A stretch of 32,096 bases of DNA. It comes from Deltaproteobacteria bacterium (GTDB lineage: Bacteria; Desulfobacterota; DSM-4660; Desulfatiglandales; HGW-15). Positions 1 to 8,124 of this stretch are shown in pieces. Position numbers and translations under genes: made by a program. The stretch covers positions 1-32,096 of the forward strand of contig JAFDJA010000009.1 in NCBI GenBank assembly GCA_019307745.1, read 5' to 3'. The first letter of the stretch is position 1. Every line of letters begins with the position of its first letter. The notes below the pieces were generated by a model, which was not told the origin of the DNA, did no database searches, and saw nothing but the letters and a program-made list of their open reading frames with translations.

Positions 1-389
1 CGTGATTTATTTTTTTTGGGGTTCGTTAGATTCCAGGATTCAAGCGAGAGGATATATATTCACTTAAACATCTGATAATGGATTTTTTTACGATAGGATT
101 TTAATGGGGGGGGGTAGCTGTACCAGTTGTGTACCATTCGCGAATAAAAAGATCTTTCTCTGCGTTCTCTGCGGCTCTAGTGAACATAGTGAACGGGCGA
201 GAGATATAAGAAAAGAAGTCAGCCTTTTGACCGGGACAAAAATGGTAAAAAGCGAGAAATTTTTTTTTAGTAATCAAATGTACTGTTTTGTCCCATTCGA
301 AAATCTCTTTTATTCCAGAGCCCCTTATTTTTCAGGCCATGGAAGGATAAAAACGAGTGATCAAAAGTCAAGTATTTGTAACATTTTTT

Positions 390-433
390 GTCCCATTTGT
401 GTCCCATTTGTGTCCCATTTGTGTCCCATTTGT
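390..433. repeat. 11-bp tandem repeat, four exact copies
   Basis: Four perfect head-to-tail copies of GTCCCATTTGT lie at 390-400, 401-411, 412-422 and 423-433. The unit is not a multiple of three, and the array lies in non-coding DNA. A related word, TTTTGTCCCATT, occurs once upstream near 288, and its complement occurs near 231. The array may be a replication-slippage product grown from a dispersed repeat. Confidence 0.9.
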
Positions 434-569
434 GTAACTGTTTTCGGGACAGACACCTGATAAGAAACCAAGAAAGTCGTGCCAGGTTGGGATGATGCAA
501 TGTGGCTGTATTATGCCAAGAACAGAAGATTAGATGCGCATGGGATTGTGCAGGAGGCTAGGGGGCACG

Positions 570-630
570 GGGTGAGATTGCCATCCATACACGATGAAAG
601 TCGCGGGTTCAAATTGCTCGCCACCCACCA
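570..630 (+). other. tRNA/tmRNA 3'-end-like relic ending in CCA
   Basis: The plus strand shows a T-arm-like sequence with GCGGG at 603-607, then TTCAAAT, then CTCGC at 617-621. An acceptor-like CACCC at 622-626 and a terminal CCA at 628-630 follow. GGGTG at 570-574 can pair with that CACCC. The T-loop is two bases too long and no complete cloverleaf can be drawn, so this is not an intact tRNA. It resembles a degraded 3' end of a tRNA or tmRNA gene, such as integrating elements leave behind, though chance similarity is possible. Confidence 0.3.
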
Positions 631-687
631 TATTGAAATCATTAGGGATATTGCTGTTAGTCCGTATTGGTTCCGAATGCCCCCAAT

Positions 688-719
688 AAAAAAGCCAGAG
701 CATATCACTCTGGCTTTTT
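688..719. terminator. Bidirectional intrinsic terminator
   Basis: An A-run leads into GCCAGAG, a seven-base loop (701-707), CTCTGGC and a T-run, so the element is symmetrical and can end transcripts on either strand. On the minus strand it lies about 65 bases beyond the tRNA-Ala gene, whose transcript it probably ends. On the plus strand it follows the tRNA-like relic. Confidence 0.8.
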
Positions 720-783
720 GTCTTGTTTGCCACTTGATTATCTGGTTGTAGCGCTGTAACCAAATGGTTTTATTAAATTAATT

Positions 784-859
784 TGGTGGAGATGATGGGA
801 TTTGAACCCACGACCTATACGTTGCGAACGTATCGCTCTCCCAGCTTAGCTACATCCCC
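784..859 (-). tRNA. tRNA-Ala (anticodon CGC)
   Basis: The reverse complement folds into a full cloverleaf. The acceptor GGGGATG pairs with CATCTCC and includes the G3:U70 wobble that identifies tRNA-Ala, with discriminator A73 and an encoded CCA at 784-786. The anticodon loop TTCGCAA sits on an ATACG/CGTAT stem, giving anticodon CGC (reads GCG). The D-arm contains the usual GG and the T-loop reads TTCAAAT. No intron or mismatch is apparent. Confidence 0.96.
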
Positions 860-921
860 GAACTTTATCTTGACATGATTCTTAAATCATCGCTCTAAAA
901 TCACTTCTGAAAAAGGCGTAA

Positions 922-950
922 ACTATATGCTTTATCATGTCTCCAATCAA
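922..950 (-). promoter_or_regulatory. Probable sigma-70 promoter for tRNA-Ala
   Basis: On the minus strand TTGATT (945-950) and TATAGT (922-927) are separated by exactly 17 bases. They lie about 60-90 bases upstream of the mature tRNA 5' end. Both boxes are close to consensus. This is inferred from sequence only. Confidence 0.5.
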
Positions 951-1033
951 GAGTTTTATTAGGATAGTCTTGCGATCAACCCGGTCCCAATGCCTTGAAA
1001 ATCAATATCCTCTCGTTCTCTCAACCTGGTTTT

Positions 1034-2914
1034 CTATTTTTTTACATTTGTATTAGTCTTTGTGTTAGCCTTTGTGTTAGCCTTTGTATTAGCCTTTGTA
1101 TTAATATTTGCCTTTGCAGCCTTATTCTTTTCAATAGCGTTATTGATCTGAGCAAGATATTTTTTTGCCTGTACGTAAGTTGGGTAGTAATAGAGGGCTT
1201 TTTCAAGGGCCGCCTTTGCCTTGAACAGATTTCCTGTGTTGGCACTGATCAGCCCTTTCATAAACCATATTGAATACATGGTAACGTCACCATTAAAATC
1301 AATAATTGATTTTTCCACATAATCACTGGCCTTTGCGAAATTTTTTTTCTGGATGTAAAACTGCGCGGCCTGTGTATGATAGGCAGAGTTATGGGGGTCA
1401 TATTCTATCGCTTTTAGAATATGTTCCTCTGCCGCTTTTGTGTCGCCTTTTGATTGGGCCATTTTGTTTTTGTATCGTTCCATCTCTCCCAGGAATGGTC
1501 TTATACCTGTGTGCCAGAGTATGCCTGTTATAACCAGGAGAAATACGGGAACAAGAAGAGTGCTTCCTTTAAAGTTCCATCCGCCAGTTTTTGAAATAAG
1601 ACTATAATTTTTTAGATAAATACCCTCCATTGTGCCCATCATCAACACAGACATGAACATAGTAGTATTCACTCTAAAGGGAAAAAAGAAGATAGAGCAG
1701 AGCATGACCGCTACCATGGCACTGAAGCCGGTTGCGGAGATGATCCTGTCGTTGATGTGAAGCTCTTCATCTTTTATAACCTTCCAGCCATGCCGCATTA
1801 CGGTTAAGAAAAAGAGGATCAGGACTGCCGCGCCTATCAGGCCTCCATCATTAAGTATTTCAATATACTCATTATGTACACGCCTTGGTTTGGGTTTCAT
1901 GTAATTTTTAAAATATTCAGGATCTGAAATATTTAACTGGGCCTGAGCCTCATAAACCATATTTCTGTATGACCAGAGTCCTGTGCCGAATATGGGACTC
2001 TGCTTAAAAAGCCACCATGATGGAGGAGTGTATTTTGCAATCCTTAACATGAGAGTTCTATTGGCAAAGACATGTTTAGGAGACAGCATCTTTTGTAAGC
2101 GTTCTGGTCCGAATTGATAGCCCAATCCACCTAAAATAACCAATATAAGGCTGCAAGCCATTATTTGATGTAAGTGTGACAAAAGTGGTGTTTTGTGAAT
2201 CTTCAGCATGAGGTAGAAAAAGAAAGGGAGTGCAAGAAAAAAGCCCATCCAACTGGCCCTGGCCCTAGAGAAGATTAAGGCTATCATAATAAACAGGAAC
2301 AGTACCCATGATAATAGACGGAATTTCCCTTTTGCAAGAAACGCAAGTCCTACAGCGGCAAAGAGGGGGAAGATGAAATAGGCGCCAACATAATTGGAGT
2401 TGCCTAGGGTCCCCATAACCATTTTATTGTTTGTATTATTCATCCATGGAACAAGGTAGTAATGTCCATAATACTGGCACCAGACATCAATTGCAACCAC
2501 AAGACCACAGATTACCGCGGCAATTAAAAGGATAGTAGCTTTGTTGCTGTCAGAATGAAGAGAGATAAAGTAGAAAAAGAGCAGACATGTGATATTAAGA
2601 ACTGCGGCCACTATGGTAAAATAGTAATTCTGGGTGTAGAGAAATGAGAAAAGGTTTAAAAAGATCAGGCAAAGTATGATTTTAGGGGTTGAAGTATTTG
2701 GTGTGAGGACCTGTTTGCCACGCAGGAATTGTGATCCATAAATACCTGCAATGAAAGAAAGGCCAATGAGCATTGCAAGCGTCTTGGGTATGTTAAAGGG
2801 GTTGTCTACGGTTTTAGGCATAACAAGTGCTGGCACTATAAGTGTCAGGATTACAAGAATAATAAAACTGAAGCTGAATTTGGATTCGGATGATTCATTT
2901 CCGGTTTTTGCCAT
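1034..2914 (-). CDS. O-antigen ligase (Wzy_C/WaaL) family membrane protein with TPRs
   Basis: This 626-residue protein is predicted to be an inner-membrane glycan polymerase or ligase that moves lipid-linked polysaccharide, or to be a protein-glycosylating relative. Many hydrophobic segments occupy roughly residues 15-470. The central part has family hallmarks: GNSNYVGAYF, then SRARASWMG, then GTGLWSYRN and VHNEYIEILNDGGLIG, the last being the Wzy_C periplasmic loop with its conserved His. Residues of about 490-600 form two or three TPR-like repeats (AAEEHILKAIEYDPHNSAYH). The C-terminus is a lysine/asparagine-rich ANTK repeat encoded by a 12-bp DNA repeat. The start is supported by AAGGA eight bases before ATG. 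No other glycan genes adjoin it, so the substrate is unknown. Confidence 0.85.
   Translation of the reverse strand: MAKTGNESSESKFSFSFIILVILTLIVPALVMPKTVDNPFNIPKTLAMLIGLSFIAGIYGSQFLRGKQVLTPNTSTPKIILCLIFLNLFSFLYTQNYYFTIVAAVLNITCLLFFYFISLHSDSNKATILLIAAVICGLVVAIDVWCQYYGHYYLVPWMNNTNNKMVMGTLGNSNYVGAYFIFPLFAAVGLAFLAKGKFRLLSWVLFLFIMIALIFSRARASWMGFFLALPFFFYLMLKIHKTPLLSHLHQIMACSLILVILGGLGYQFGPERLQKMLSPKHVFANRTLMLRIAKYTPPSWWLFKQSPIFGTGLWSYRNMVYEAQAQLNISDPEYFKNYMKPKPRRVHNEYIEILNDGGLIGAAVLILFFLTVMRHGWKVIKDEELHINDRIISATGFSAMVAVMLCSIFFFPFRVNTTMFMSVLMMGTMEGIYLKNYSLISKTGGWNFKGSTLLVPVFLLVITGILWHTGIRPFLGEMERYKNKMAQSKGDTKAAEEHILKAIEYDPHNSAYHTQAAQFYIQKKNFAKASDYVEKSIIDFNGDVTMYSIWFMKGLISANTGNLFKAKAALEKALYYYPTYVQAKKYLAQINNAIEKNKAAKANINTKANTKANTKANTKTNTNVKK
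1047..1106 (-). repeat. 12-bp coding tandem repeat in the ligase C-terminus
   Basis: Five 12-bp units of the form TTTGTRTTAGYC (plus-strand view) run from 1047 to 1106 with a few substitutions. In the minus-strand gene each unit encodes four residues (ANTK-like). The unit is a multiple of three, so copy-number change would lengthen or shorten the tail without a frameshift. Confidence 0.85.
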
Positions 2915-3749
2915 ATCAACAATCCTTTTTTTTATGATAAGTTAGTATTGTCTGCTCTATTGATAACATTGCCCTTATAAGTCTCCTACCCTAAAAAAAA
3001 GCCGTGCTTTTGTCAAAAGAATATGTGGGATTGAGAAATAGTTTTCACTCGTAAATGTCTCTTTAAAAGCCTTTGAGTCAATCCCAGTGATCTGTAAATC
3101 CTAGGCTTTATTGCGAGGAGTCGAGCATGGAAACCCGCTATGTCAGAGTGAGGTGCGGACAGCTTTTCTGTTAATTAAATGACCTTTATCCCGCCTTGGC
3201 AGGATAGGCCGTAGTAGATTTCTTCTGCATTGTCTATGTTAAATGGTGTGTTTCCCATTCTGAACAGGGAAGGGCTGAATAAGGTTTATCTGTTGTTCCT
3301 CTGGTGTTCGTTTTAAATTTTATTCAGAAAATTTGTCTGATCAATAATAAGGGTCTAAATCTCTGCTCATGGGAGCGTGATTGCAGATCTAAACCTTTAT
3401 GTTTATGGAAAAATGAAGATTTCCTGCGCACTTTTTCAGGAAAAGATTCCGGCCTGACTATCGGCCTTTTTTGAGATGACAAGGTCTCAGAGATGACGAC
3501 TGCAATGAGAAAAGATTCAGAGCCCGGGTCTCTGAAATGTTTTTTCAATAAAGCTGTTTGTTATTGATTTGTGTGGCAAGATTTGATAATTAAGCGATTT
3601 TATACCTTGGGATATTATAGTATCTGAAAAGCCTTCTGACTTAAGAGGCAGGAAATAGGCATTAAAAGGACACAAACTCATTGTCAGGCTCCATCAAGGA
3701 TAATCTCCTATATGGGTCGTTATTTGTTTGCACTGCCTGTTGCACCTTT
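2915..3749. other. 835-bp region without a convincing gene; several hairpins
   Basis: No frame here has a start site and recognisable protein. The ATG of the ligase gene is at the left edge. Structured elements include an imperfect hairpin at 3352-3395 (GGTCTAAATCT against AGATCTAAACC), a small GGAAA/TTTCC stem near 3410-3424, GGCC...GGCC followed by six T near 3447-3471, and a clear terminator-like hairpin at 3516-3545. The cluster could be part of an untranslated leader or trailer, or a small RNA. Confidence 0.5.
3516..3545 (+). terminator. Terminator-like hairpin
   Basis: TTCAGAG (3516-3522) pairs with CTCTGAA (3530-3536) around a CCCGGGT loop, and ATGTTTTTT follows. On the minus strand the same stem is followed by TCTTTTCTC, so it could also end transcription from the HTH gene at 3750-3932. 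No plus-strand gene lies upstream, so the direction of use is uncertain. Confidence 0.5.
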
Positions 3750-3932
3750 TCATTGCCCTTGCTTTATCCATTCCTGAAGCGCTGAACGGCAGAATCGATA
3801 TTTGTTCAGAACCTTTCTATATGGAATTTCTTCATTTTTTACAAGTTTGTAGATCGATCTCTTGCCCATCCTGAGAAATTCTGCTGCCTCCTCAATGGTC
3901 ATAATCTCATGTTTATCTTGATCATCTGCCAT
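3750..3932 (-). CDS. Small excisionase-type helix-turn-helix protein
   Basis: This 60-residue protein is predicted to bind DNA. Almost the whole chain is one HTH_17 (excisionase/MerR-like winged helix) domain: MTIEEAAEFLRMGKRSIYKL forms the helix-turn-helix, IPYRKVLNKYRF the wing, and SALQEWIKQ the last helix. An upstream in-frame start would add 38 residues of non-homologous sequence. I prefer ATG at 3932 because AGGAGA lies eight bases before it. Such proteins serve as phage or island excisionases (Xis/AlpA type) or as small stand-alone regulators. No integrase is visible nearby, so the role is open. Confidence 0.8.
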   Translation of the reverse strand: MADDQDKHEIMTIEEAAEFLRMGKRSIYKLVKNEEIPYRKVLNKYRFCRSALQEWIKQGQ

Positions 3933-4456
3933 GCTCTTGATCTCCTGTCTGTTATTTTTATCTTGATGAATATCAGCCATGTCTAAAATTATGCTAATCA
4001 TGGGAAGTCCATAATTGCAATAAAATTGTTTTTGACCCATTCTCAAAGGTCCATATTAAAAATATGATTGTAAAATTTTTTTATAAATACAAACAGTCAG
4101 TTGCTGTTATTGATAGCCCAAGAGCAGGGAATGGCGAGGATAAAATTTGTATTGGTGATCTGAAGCAGCAGCTGTTTGGTTTTTGCATCAGTTATCTATT
4201 GTTGCCTGAAACTCATAGTTGGGACACATTGTGCAAAATTAAGGCAATATAAACCGACTATGAAGGAATTATAAAGGACGCCATAGTGTAAAAAAATACC
4301 TTTGCCCATGTTTTAATTGCCTAGGAGAACTTAGACATTTTGTTAAGAAATGTCAAGATTAAGGTCAACATAACAGGTATATAATACAATTTAAGACCAT
4401 TATTACACTGCAAAACTACTAAATTAAGACCTTATAAGATTGTTATAATAGGGTTA

Positions 4457-4480
4457 TTGATATACAATATATATCATCAA
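4457..4480. promoter_or_regulatory. AT-rich imperfect palindrome, possible operator
   Basis: TTGATATA at the left is mirrored by TATCATCAA at the right across an AATATA core. It lies about 525 bases upstream of the HTH start on that gene's strand. The shape suits a dimeric regulator, but AT-rich palindromes also arise by chance. Confidence 0.25.
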
Positions 4481-4568
4481 TAGTTAAGCCCTGATAATTC
4501 CGGACATTTCATGTCGTAGTAGATTTCTAGGTCACTCTCAAGGTTTACGGTAGGATTACTTAGTTCTT

Positions 4569-4615
4569 TCCTGACCTGAATTCGATCAAAATGACCTATC
4601 ACTGTCAGGTCAGGA
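4569..4615. repeat. 11-bp perfect inverted repeat with AGGTCA half-sites
   Basis: TCCTGACCTGA (4569-4579) and TCAGGTCAGGA (4605-4615) are exact reverse complements around a 25-base loop that holds another TGACCT (4592-4597). A further AGGTCA lies near 4530. TTTTG follows the right arm. It may be a weak terminator or a multi-site operator in the trailer of the fusion gene at 4737-7724. Confidence 0.45.
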
Positions 4616-4736
4616 TTTTGAGAAAACATAGTAGGATTGATTGGGGCTGGAGTTTATAACAGAGGAAAGATGCTAGTTTTAAATCCGGCTATAATCCTGG
4701 AAGGGCACTATTCTCTTATTTGATCTCATAATTGTT

Positions 4737-7724
4737 CTAAAGTATAATTCCCTGTCCTGCGAGCTCATCAGCAATTCGTGGCTCCAGCTCAACGGCCCGT
4801 AAAAACTGACTATGTGCAAGATCATCCTGCTCTTCCGCCTTTAAGGCATACCCCATTCCAAGATAGGCCTCTGCAATGTTTGGATCATCTTTAATAATCA
4901 TTTGAAACTGATCCTTGGCTTCTGGTATTCTGTTCAAGGAACCCAGTAAAAATCCCAGATCTAGCCTTACACCAGTGTTATCAGGTTCGTATTTCAGGAC
5001 TTCTAAAAAATGTATGACAGCTGCTTCTGGATACCCCGTCTGATTAAGCAGTATTCCAAGATTAAGACGGGCAATGGTATCATCAGGCCTGAATTGAAGT
5101 GCCTTCTCATAGTGCTTAATGGCTCTCTGGGCATTATTTGAAGTCTGGCTGGAGTGTCCCATATCAATATGTATGCCTGCTGCTGCATACTTCAGTATAC
5201 TGTGTTGAGGTGCGATATGAAAGGCCTCTTCCAGCAGGGCGAGACCCTGGGTGACAGAACCATAGTCCGGTTGCTCAATTAGGCTAAACGCCTTGATAAG
5301 CAAGTCAGCAGCACTGTTGCACGCAGACGCTTCAGGCCCATCCATCCCCTGAAATACAATGTCTGATAATTCCTCTGAAAGGATTCTACAAACCGATTCA
5401 AGATTTTCAGCTATCCTGTCCTCGCTGGCAGATTCAAAAGTACCCGATGGGTAGAATTCAAGTATGGGATGTTCAAGGGTATTTATTATTTTATCAGAAG
5501 ATAGCCATTCTATAAGCATGGGACGGTCAGCAACAAGCAGACTTGTAATATCACACCCATTTTTCCAGCCGTATTTACTCAGCCCTTCTGTAACAGGGTC
5601 CAGTAATAGATTGTTCACATGATCCGTGTCAATGACAAGAGACTGGAGAGTGCCTACCAGGTAGGTGGAATAGGGGGGATTGATCCAGAAATAGGCATGG
5701 GGGAATATGCTGGAGAATGTCCGCAAAATGGTCTTCAGGTGCTCCGGGGGTGTTTCAAGAGGCACCCACTGGATCATAAGTCCGTCAGAGGCCAAATGAT
5801 CTCTGCACAGGGCATAATAATCCGCTGAATAGAAGAGGGAGTTGCCCGCGTGACCAGGACGGGATTTGCCGTCTGAGATAATCGTATCATATTGGATCCT
5901 AGAACGCCGAAGAAAATTGGCACCATCATCATTTATAAGGTTGATCTTTTTGTTTGAAAGGACATCACCTGTTACATCATCAAACATTCGGCATGCCTCA
6001 ATAACAGCAGGGGAGAGTTCCAGACAATCAACATTTATAACATCAGGATACCTGACCAGCTCACCCGCAAGAATCCCGGTCCCTAGACCTATTGTGAGTA
6101 TATTTTGTGGGGTTCTTTTTGACTGCAGGAGAAAGGGGAAGTGGGCAAGGGCGCGTTGCTTTTCATCCACGCCATAAAAGGTCTCGCCAATAATTGTCCC
6201 GTCAACGACCATAAACCTCTGACGCGGGTCATAATTGTCCTGGAAAACCTCTACCTTTGCTACAGGCCCCTCACGGTAATAGATAATATCCTTTGATTCC
6301 CAGTATTGATCAACAGCAATTGGTCTTGCGTTCCATTGAATCAATACAAAAATGCCGGATAGGATACAGCATATCGTTATAACAAGGGGTGCTGCTGACA
6401 GCCAATACTTGAATCGCCCTCTGTCTCTGAGGATCTGACTGGGTTTTAGCCCCCAGGCAGCAGCTATCAGACTCACAATGGCAAGAGTGGCAAAACCTTT
6501 TTGTATGCCCAAAAGGGGCAGAAAGAGGAAACCCGTAACAAAAGTGCCTGCAACATTGCCAAGGCTGTTAGACGCATAGACCTCTCCAATCTGTCCGCCA
6601 AGCCAGTGTATGTGTGATGACCTCATTTTGCCGGCAATGGGAAAGATCATCCCCAGCAAAGTAGTGGGTATAAGCATAATCAGAAGGCTTATTCCAAAAC
6701 GGCCGGCGATTGTTGCCAGCCATCCATTGCTGCCCATATCTGCAAGCCAATCCTGTGCCATGCCCGTCCCTATGTTCCAGAAGACAGGGAGTGTTGCCAT
6801 GGAAGTAAATGCTATCAGGATCTGAATCCAGCCGAATGTAAGGCGAAGATTATTCAAACGGTCTACCATGAATCTTGCCAGTAGCCCCCCAAGCACAATA
6901 CCAAGGAGAAAGGATGAGACAACCGTCACATACGCGTATATTGAACCTCCCATAACAAGCACAAGCAGACGGGTCCAGAGGACCTCCATGCCAAGGGCGG
7001 CAAAACCAGATAAACCTACTGCGATAAGAAGGCCTGGACCACTCGTAAATGTTTGAGTAGCCTTACCTGAAAATGGTGTGGTATCAATATTTGAAACCGC
7101 ATGAGCTGGGGATTTTGTTTTTAAGGTCAGGATCAAGGCAGTTATGCCCACAAGACTATTGAGCGCTGCGGCTGACCAGAATGTCAGATTCAGTCCAAAC
7201 ATCCTTATAATAAAAAAACCGGCAGCAAGGCTGCCTATAAGAGCGCCAAGGGTGTTAACCGCGTATAGCATGCTCAGGCGAGATCCGACCATACGGATAT
7301 CTGCCACACATACTCGAACCATAGCGGGAAGAGTTCCCCCCATTAGAAAGGTTGAGGGTAGTACAGCAAAAGAGGTCAGTATGACCCGAACACAGACAAG
7401 TAAAGAGGAATCGGGTGAAAGTCTATTGGCGAAAAAGATATGAATAGGATCAAGCATGCTTAGGAGCCATATCCCAAGCAGACTGGCTATTGCAGTGCCG
7501 ATTTCAAGAAAGCCGAAAAAACGGAGTGGCTTTGATGATCTGTCGATACTTCTCCCCAGTATGAAGGCACCCAGTGCCAAGCCTCCCAAGTAAGTGGCCA
7601 GGACAGAAGTAAGGGCATAAGCGCTGACACCAAAGACCTGCGCCAGTATCCTTATCCAGACCACCTGGTACGCGAGTGCACTGACGCCGGATAATAAAAT
7701 CAGAAAATGATAAATAATTGTCAT
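4737..7724 (-). CDS. Membrane-anchored spermidine-synthase-like protein with C-terminal TPRs
   Basis: The N-terminal half (to about residue 500) is a polytopic membrane region that begins FLILLSGVSALAYQVVWIR, the hallmark opening of the fused MFS/spermidine-synthase family. A Rossmann domain at about 540-760 follows, with TIGLGTG as the SAM/nucleotide loop, DCLELSP and NDDGANFL as the acidic motifs, and YDTIISDGKSRPGHAGNSLF where aminopropyltransferases keep their catalytic Asp. Four TPR-like repeats fill about 845-985. I chose ATG 7724 (995 residues) over 7826 because homologous proteins start just before the first helix; the upstream AGG is weak. The catalytic loop differs from true SpeE, so polyamine synthesis is not assured. 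Substrate and function are unknown. Confidence 0.8.
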   Translation of the reverse strand: MTIIYHFLILLSGVSALAYQVVWIRILAQVFGVSAYALTSVLATYLGGLALGAFILGRSIDRSSKPLRFFGFLEIGTAIASLLGIWLLSMLDPIHIFFANRLSPDSSLLVCVRVILTSFAVLPSTFLMGGTLPAMVRVCVADIRMVGSRLSMLYAVNTLGALIGSLAAGFFIIRMFGLNLTFWSAAALNSLVGITALILTLKTKSPAHAVSNIDTTPFSGKATQTFTSGPGLLIAVGLSGFAALGMEVLWTRLLVLVMGGSIYAYVTVVSSFLLGIVLGGLLARFMVDRLNNLRLTFGWIQILIAFTSMATLPVFWNIGTGMAQDWLADMGSNGWLATIAGRFGISLLIMLIPTTLLGMIFPIAGKMRSSHIHWLGGQIGEVYASNSLGNVAGTFVTGFLFLPLLGIQKGFATLAIVSLIAAAWGLKPSQILRDRGRFKYWLSAAPLVITICCILSGIFVLIQWNARPIAVDQYWESKDIIYYREGPVAKVEVFQDNYDPRQRFMVVDGTIIGETFYGVDEKQRALAHFPFLLQSKRTPQNILTIGLGTGILAGELVRYPDVINVDCLELSPAVIEACRMFDDVTGDVLSNKKINLINDDGANFLRRSRIQYDTIISDGKSRPGHAGNSLFYSADYYALCRDHLASDGLMIQWVPLETPPEHLKTILRTFSSIFPHAYFWINPPYSTYLVGTLQSLVIDTDHVNNLLLDPVTEGLSKYGWKNGCDITSLLVADRPMLIEWLSSDKIINTLEHPILEFYPSGTFESASEDRIAENLESVCRILSEELSDIVFQGMDGPEASACNSAADLLIKAFSLIEQPDYGSVTQGLALLEEAFHIAPQHSILKYAAAGIHIDMGHSSQTSNNAQRAIKHYEKALQFRPDDTIARLNLGILLNQTGYPEAAVIHFLEVLKYEPDNTGVRLDLGFLLGSLNRIPEAKDQFQMIIKDDPNIAEAYLGMGYALKAEEQDDLAHSQFLRAVELEPRIADELAGQGIIL

Positions 7725-8124
7725 AAAGAAAATACCTGCATAGGTGATATGAAAAGGAAGGCGGCCTCTTAAACAGGCCTTCGATCCTGAAGTGGGCGTA
7801 TAGTAGCAGATGATATAAATGAACACAAGGGTAGTATAAAAACACCGGAGCAGTATTTCACTTATTCGAACAGTGGGAAAATGCGGGCAGTATCGGGTTG
7901 GAGCAAAAAATACTACTGAAGAGTTTTGGTTCGGAAAGATGGTAATATCATCTTAGAGGGATCATTTTATTTGAAAGTGCTTATGGAATTTGTTCCATAA
8001 AATTTTGTTTCCATCTCAGAATATCTGTCTGATACCTTTTTGAAAAACGGGCAGACAGTTATTGAACTTCTGTTTCAGCATCAATTCCAAAAAGAAATTT
8101 CAGGATCAAGTCGTATGAAAGAAA
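7725..8124. other. 400-bp spacer with a perfect 8-bp hairpin
   Basis: No gene is supported. An alternative upstream start of the 4737-7724 gene would extend into 7725-7826. TTATGGAA (7981-7988) and TTCCATAA (7993-8000) form a perfect stem around TTTG, with an ATTTTG tail on the plus strand. This could be a weak terminator for the phosphohexomutase transcript or an operator. Confidence 0.45.

Larger units (their letters stand above)
1..687. other. Gene-poor, repeat-containing left edge
   Basis: I see no convincing gene here. The open frames are short, overlap each other on both strands, lack a ribosome binding site and are driven by repeats. Visible structure includes a run of nine G at 106-114, a low-complexity stretch around 160-205 with repeated AGTGAAC units, several copies of a TTTTGTCCCATT-like word in both orientations (about 230-244, 288-299 and 386-433), and a GGGACAGACACC word at about 445-457. 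Words of that last type often occur in dispersed palindromic repeats, but I cannot confirm copy number from one window. Confidence 0.6.
3933..4736. other. 804-bp AT-rich spacer without a convincing gene
   Basis: No credible coding frame is visible. A 62-codon plus-strand frame (4064-4252) lacks a ribosome binding site and family features. The interval lies upstream of the small HTH gene and downstream of the synthase-like fusion gene. It contains an AT-rich imperfect palindrome (4457-4480) and an 11-bp perfect inverted repeat (4569-4615) within a cluster of TGACCT/AGGTCA words. Confidence 0.5.

Noticed and set aside
104-460. 118-codon open frame on the plus strand
   Set aside because: It starts in a G-run with no spaced ribosome binding site, runs through the tandem repeat and has an overlapping minus-strand frame of equal quality. 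The product is not family-like.
532-630. Selenocysteine tRNA or intact tRNA-Ser/Leu
   Set aside because: No 5' acceptor strand pairs with the 3' CCACCC at the needed distance, and the T-loop has extra bases.
479-751. Open frames on both strands between 479 and 763
   Set aside because: They cross the tRNA-like relic and the terminator hairpin, and no ribosome binding site or conserved motif is seen.
3324-3548. 74-codon minus-strand frame
   Set aside because: It is built from the inverted repeats of the hairpin cluster, and no ribosome binding site or homology is recognised.
4064-4252. 62-codon plus-strand frame
   Set aside because: There is no Shine-Dalgarno before the ATG, composition is typical of the AT-rich spacer, and no domain is seen.
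3211-4525. A 14-base word (CGTAGTAGATTTCT) shared by two spacers near 3210 and 4514
   Set aside because: One or two such matches are expected by chance in a window of this size, and flanks do not match.
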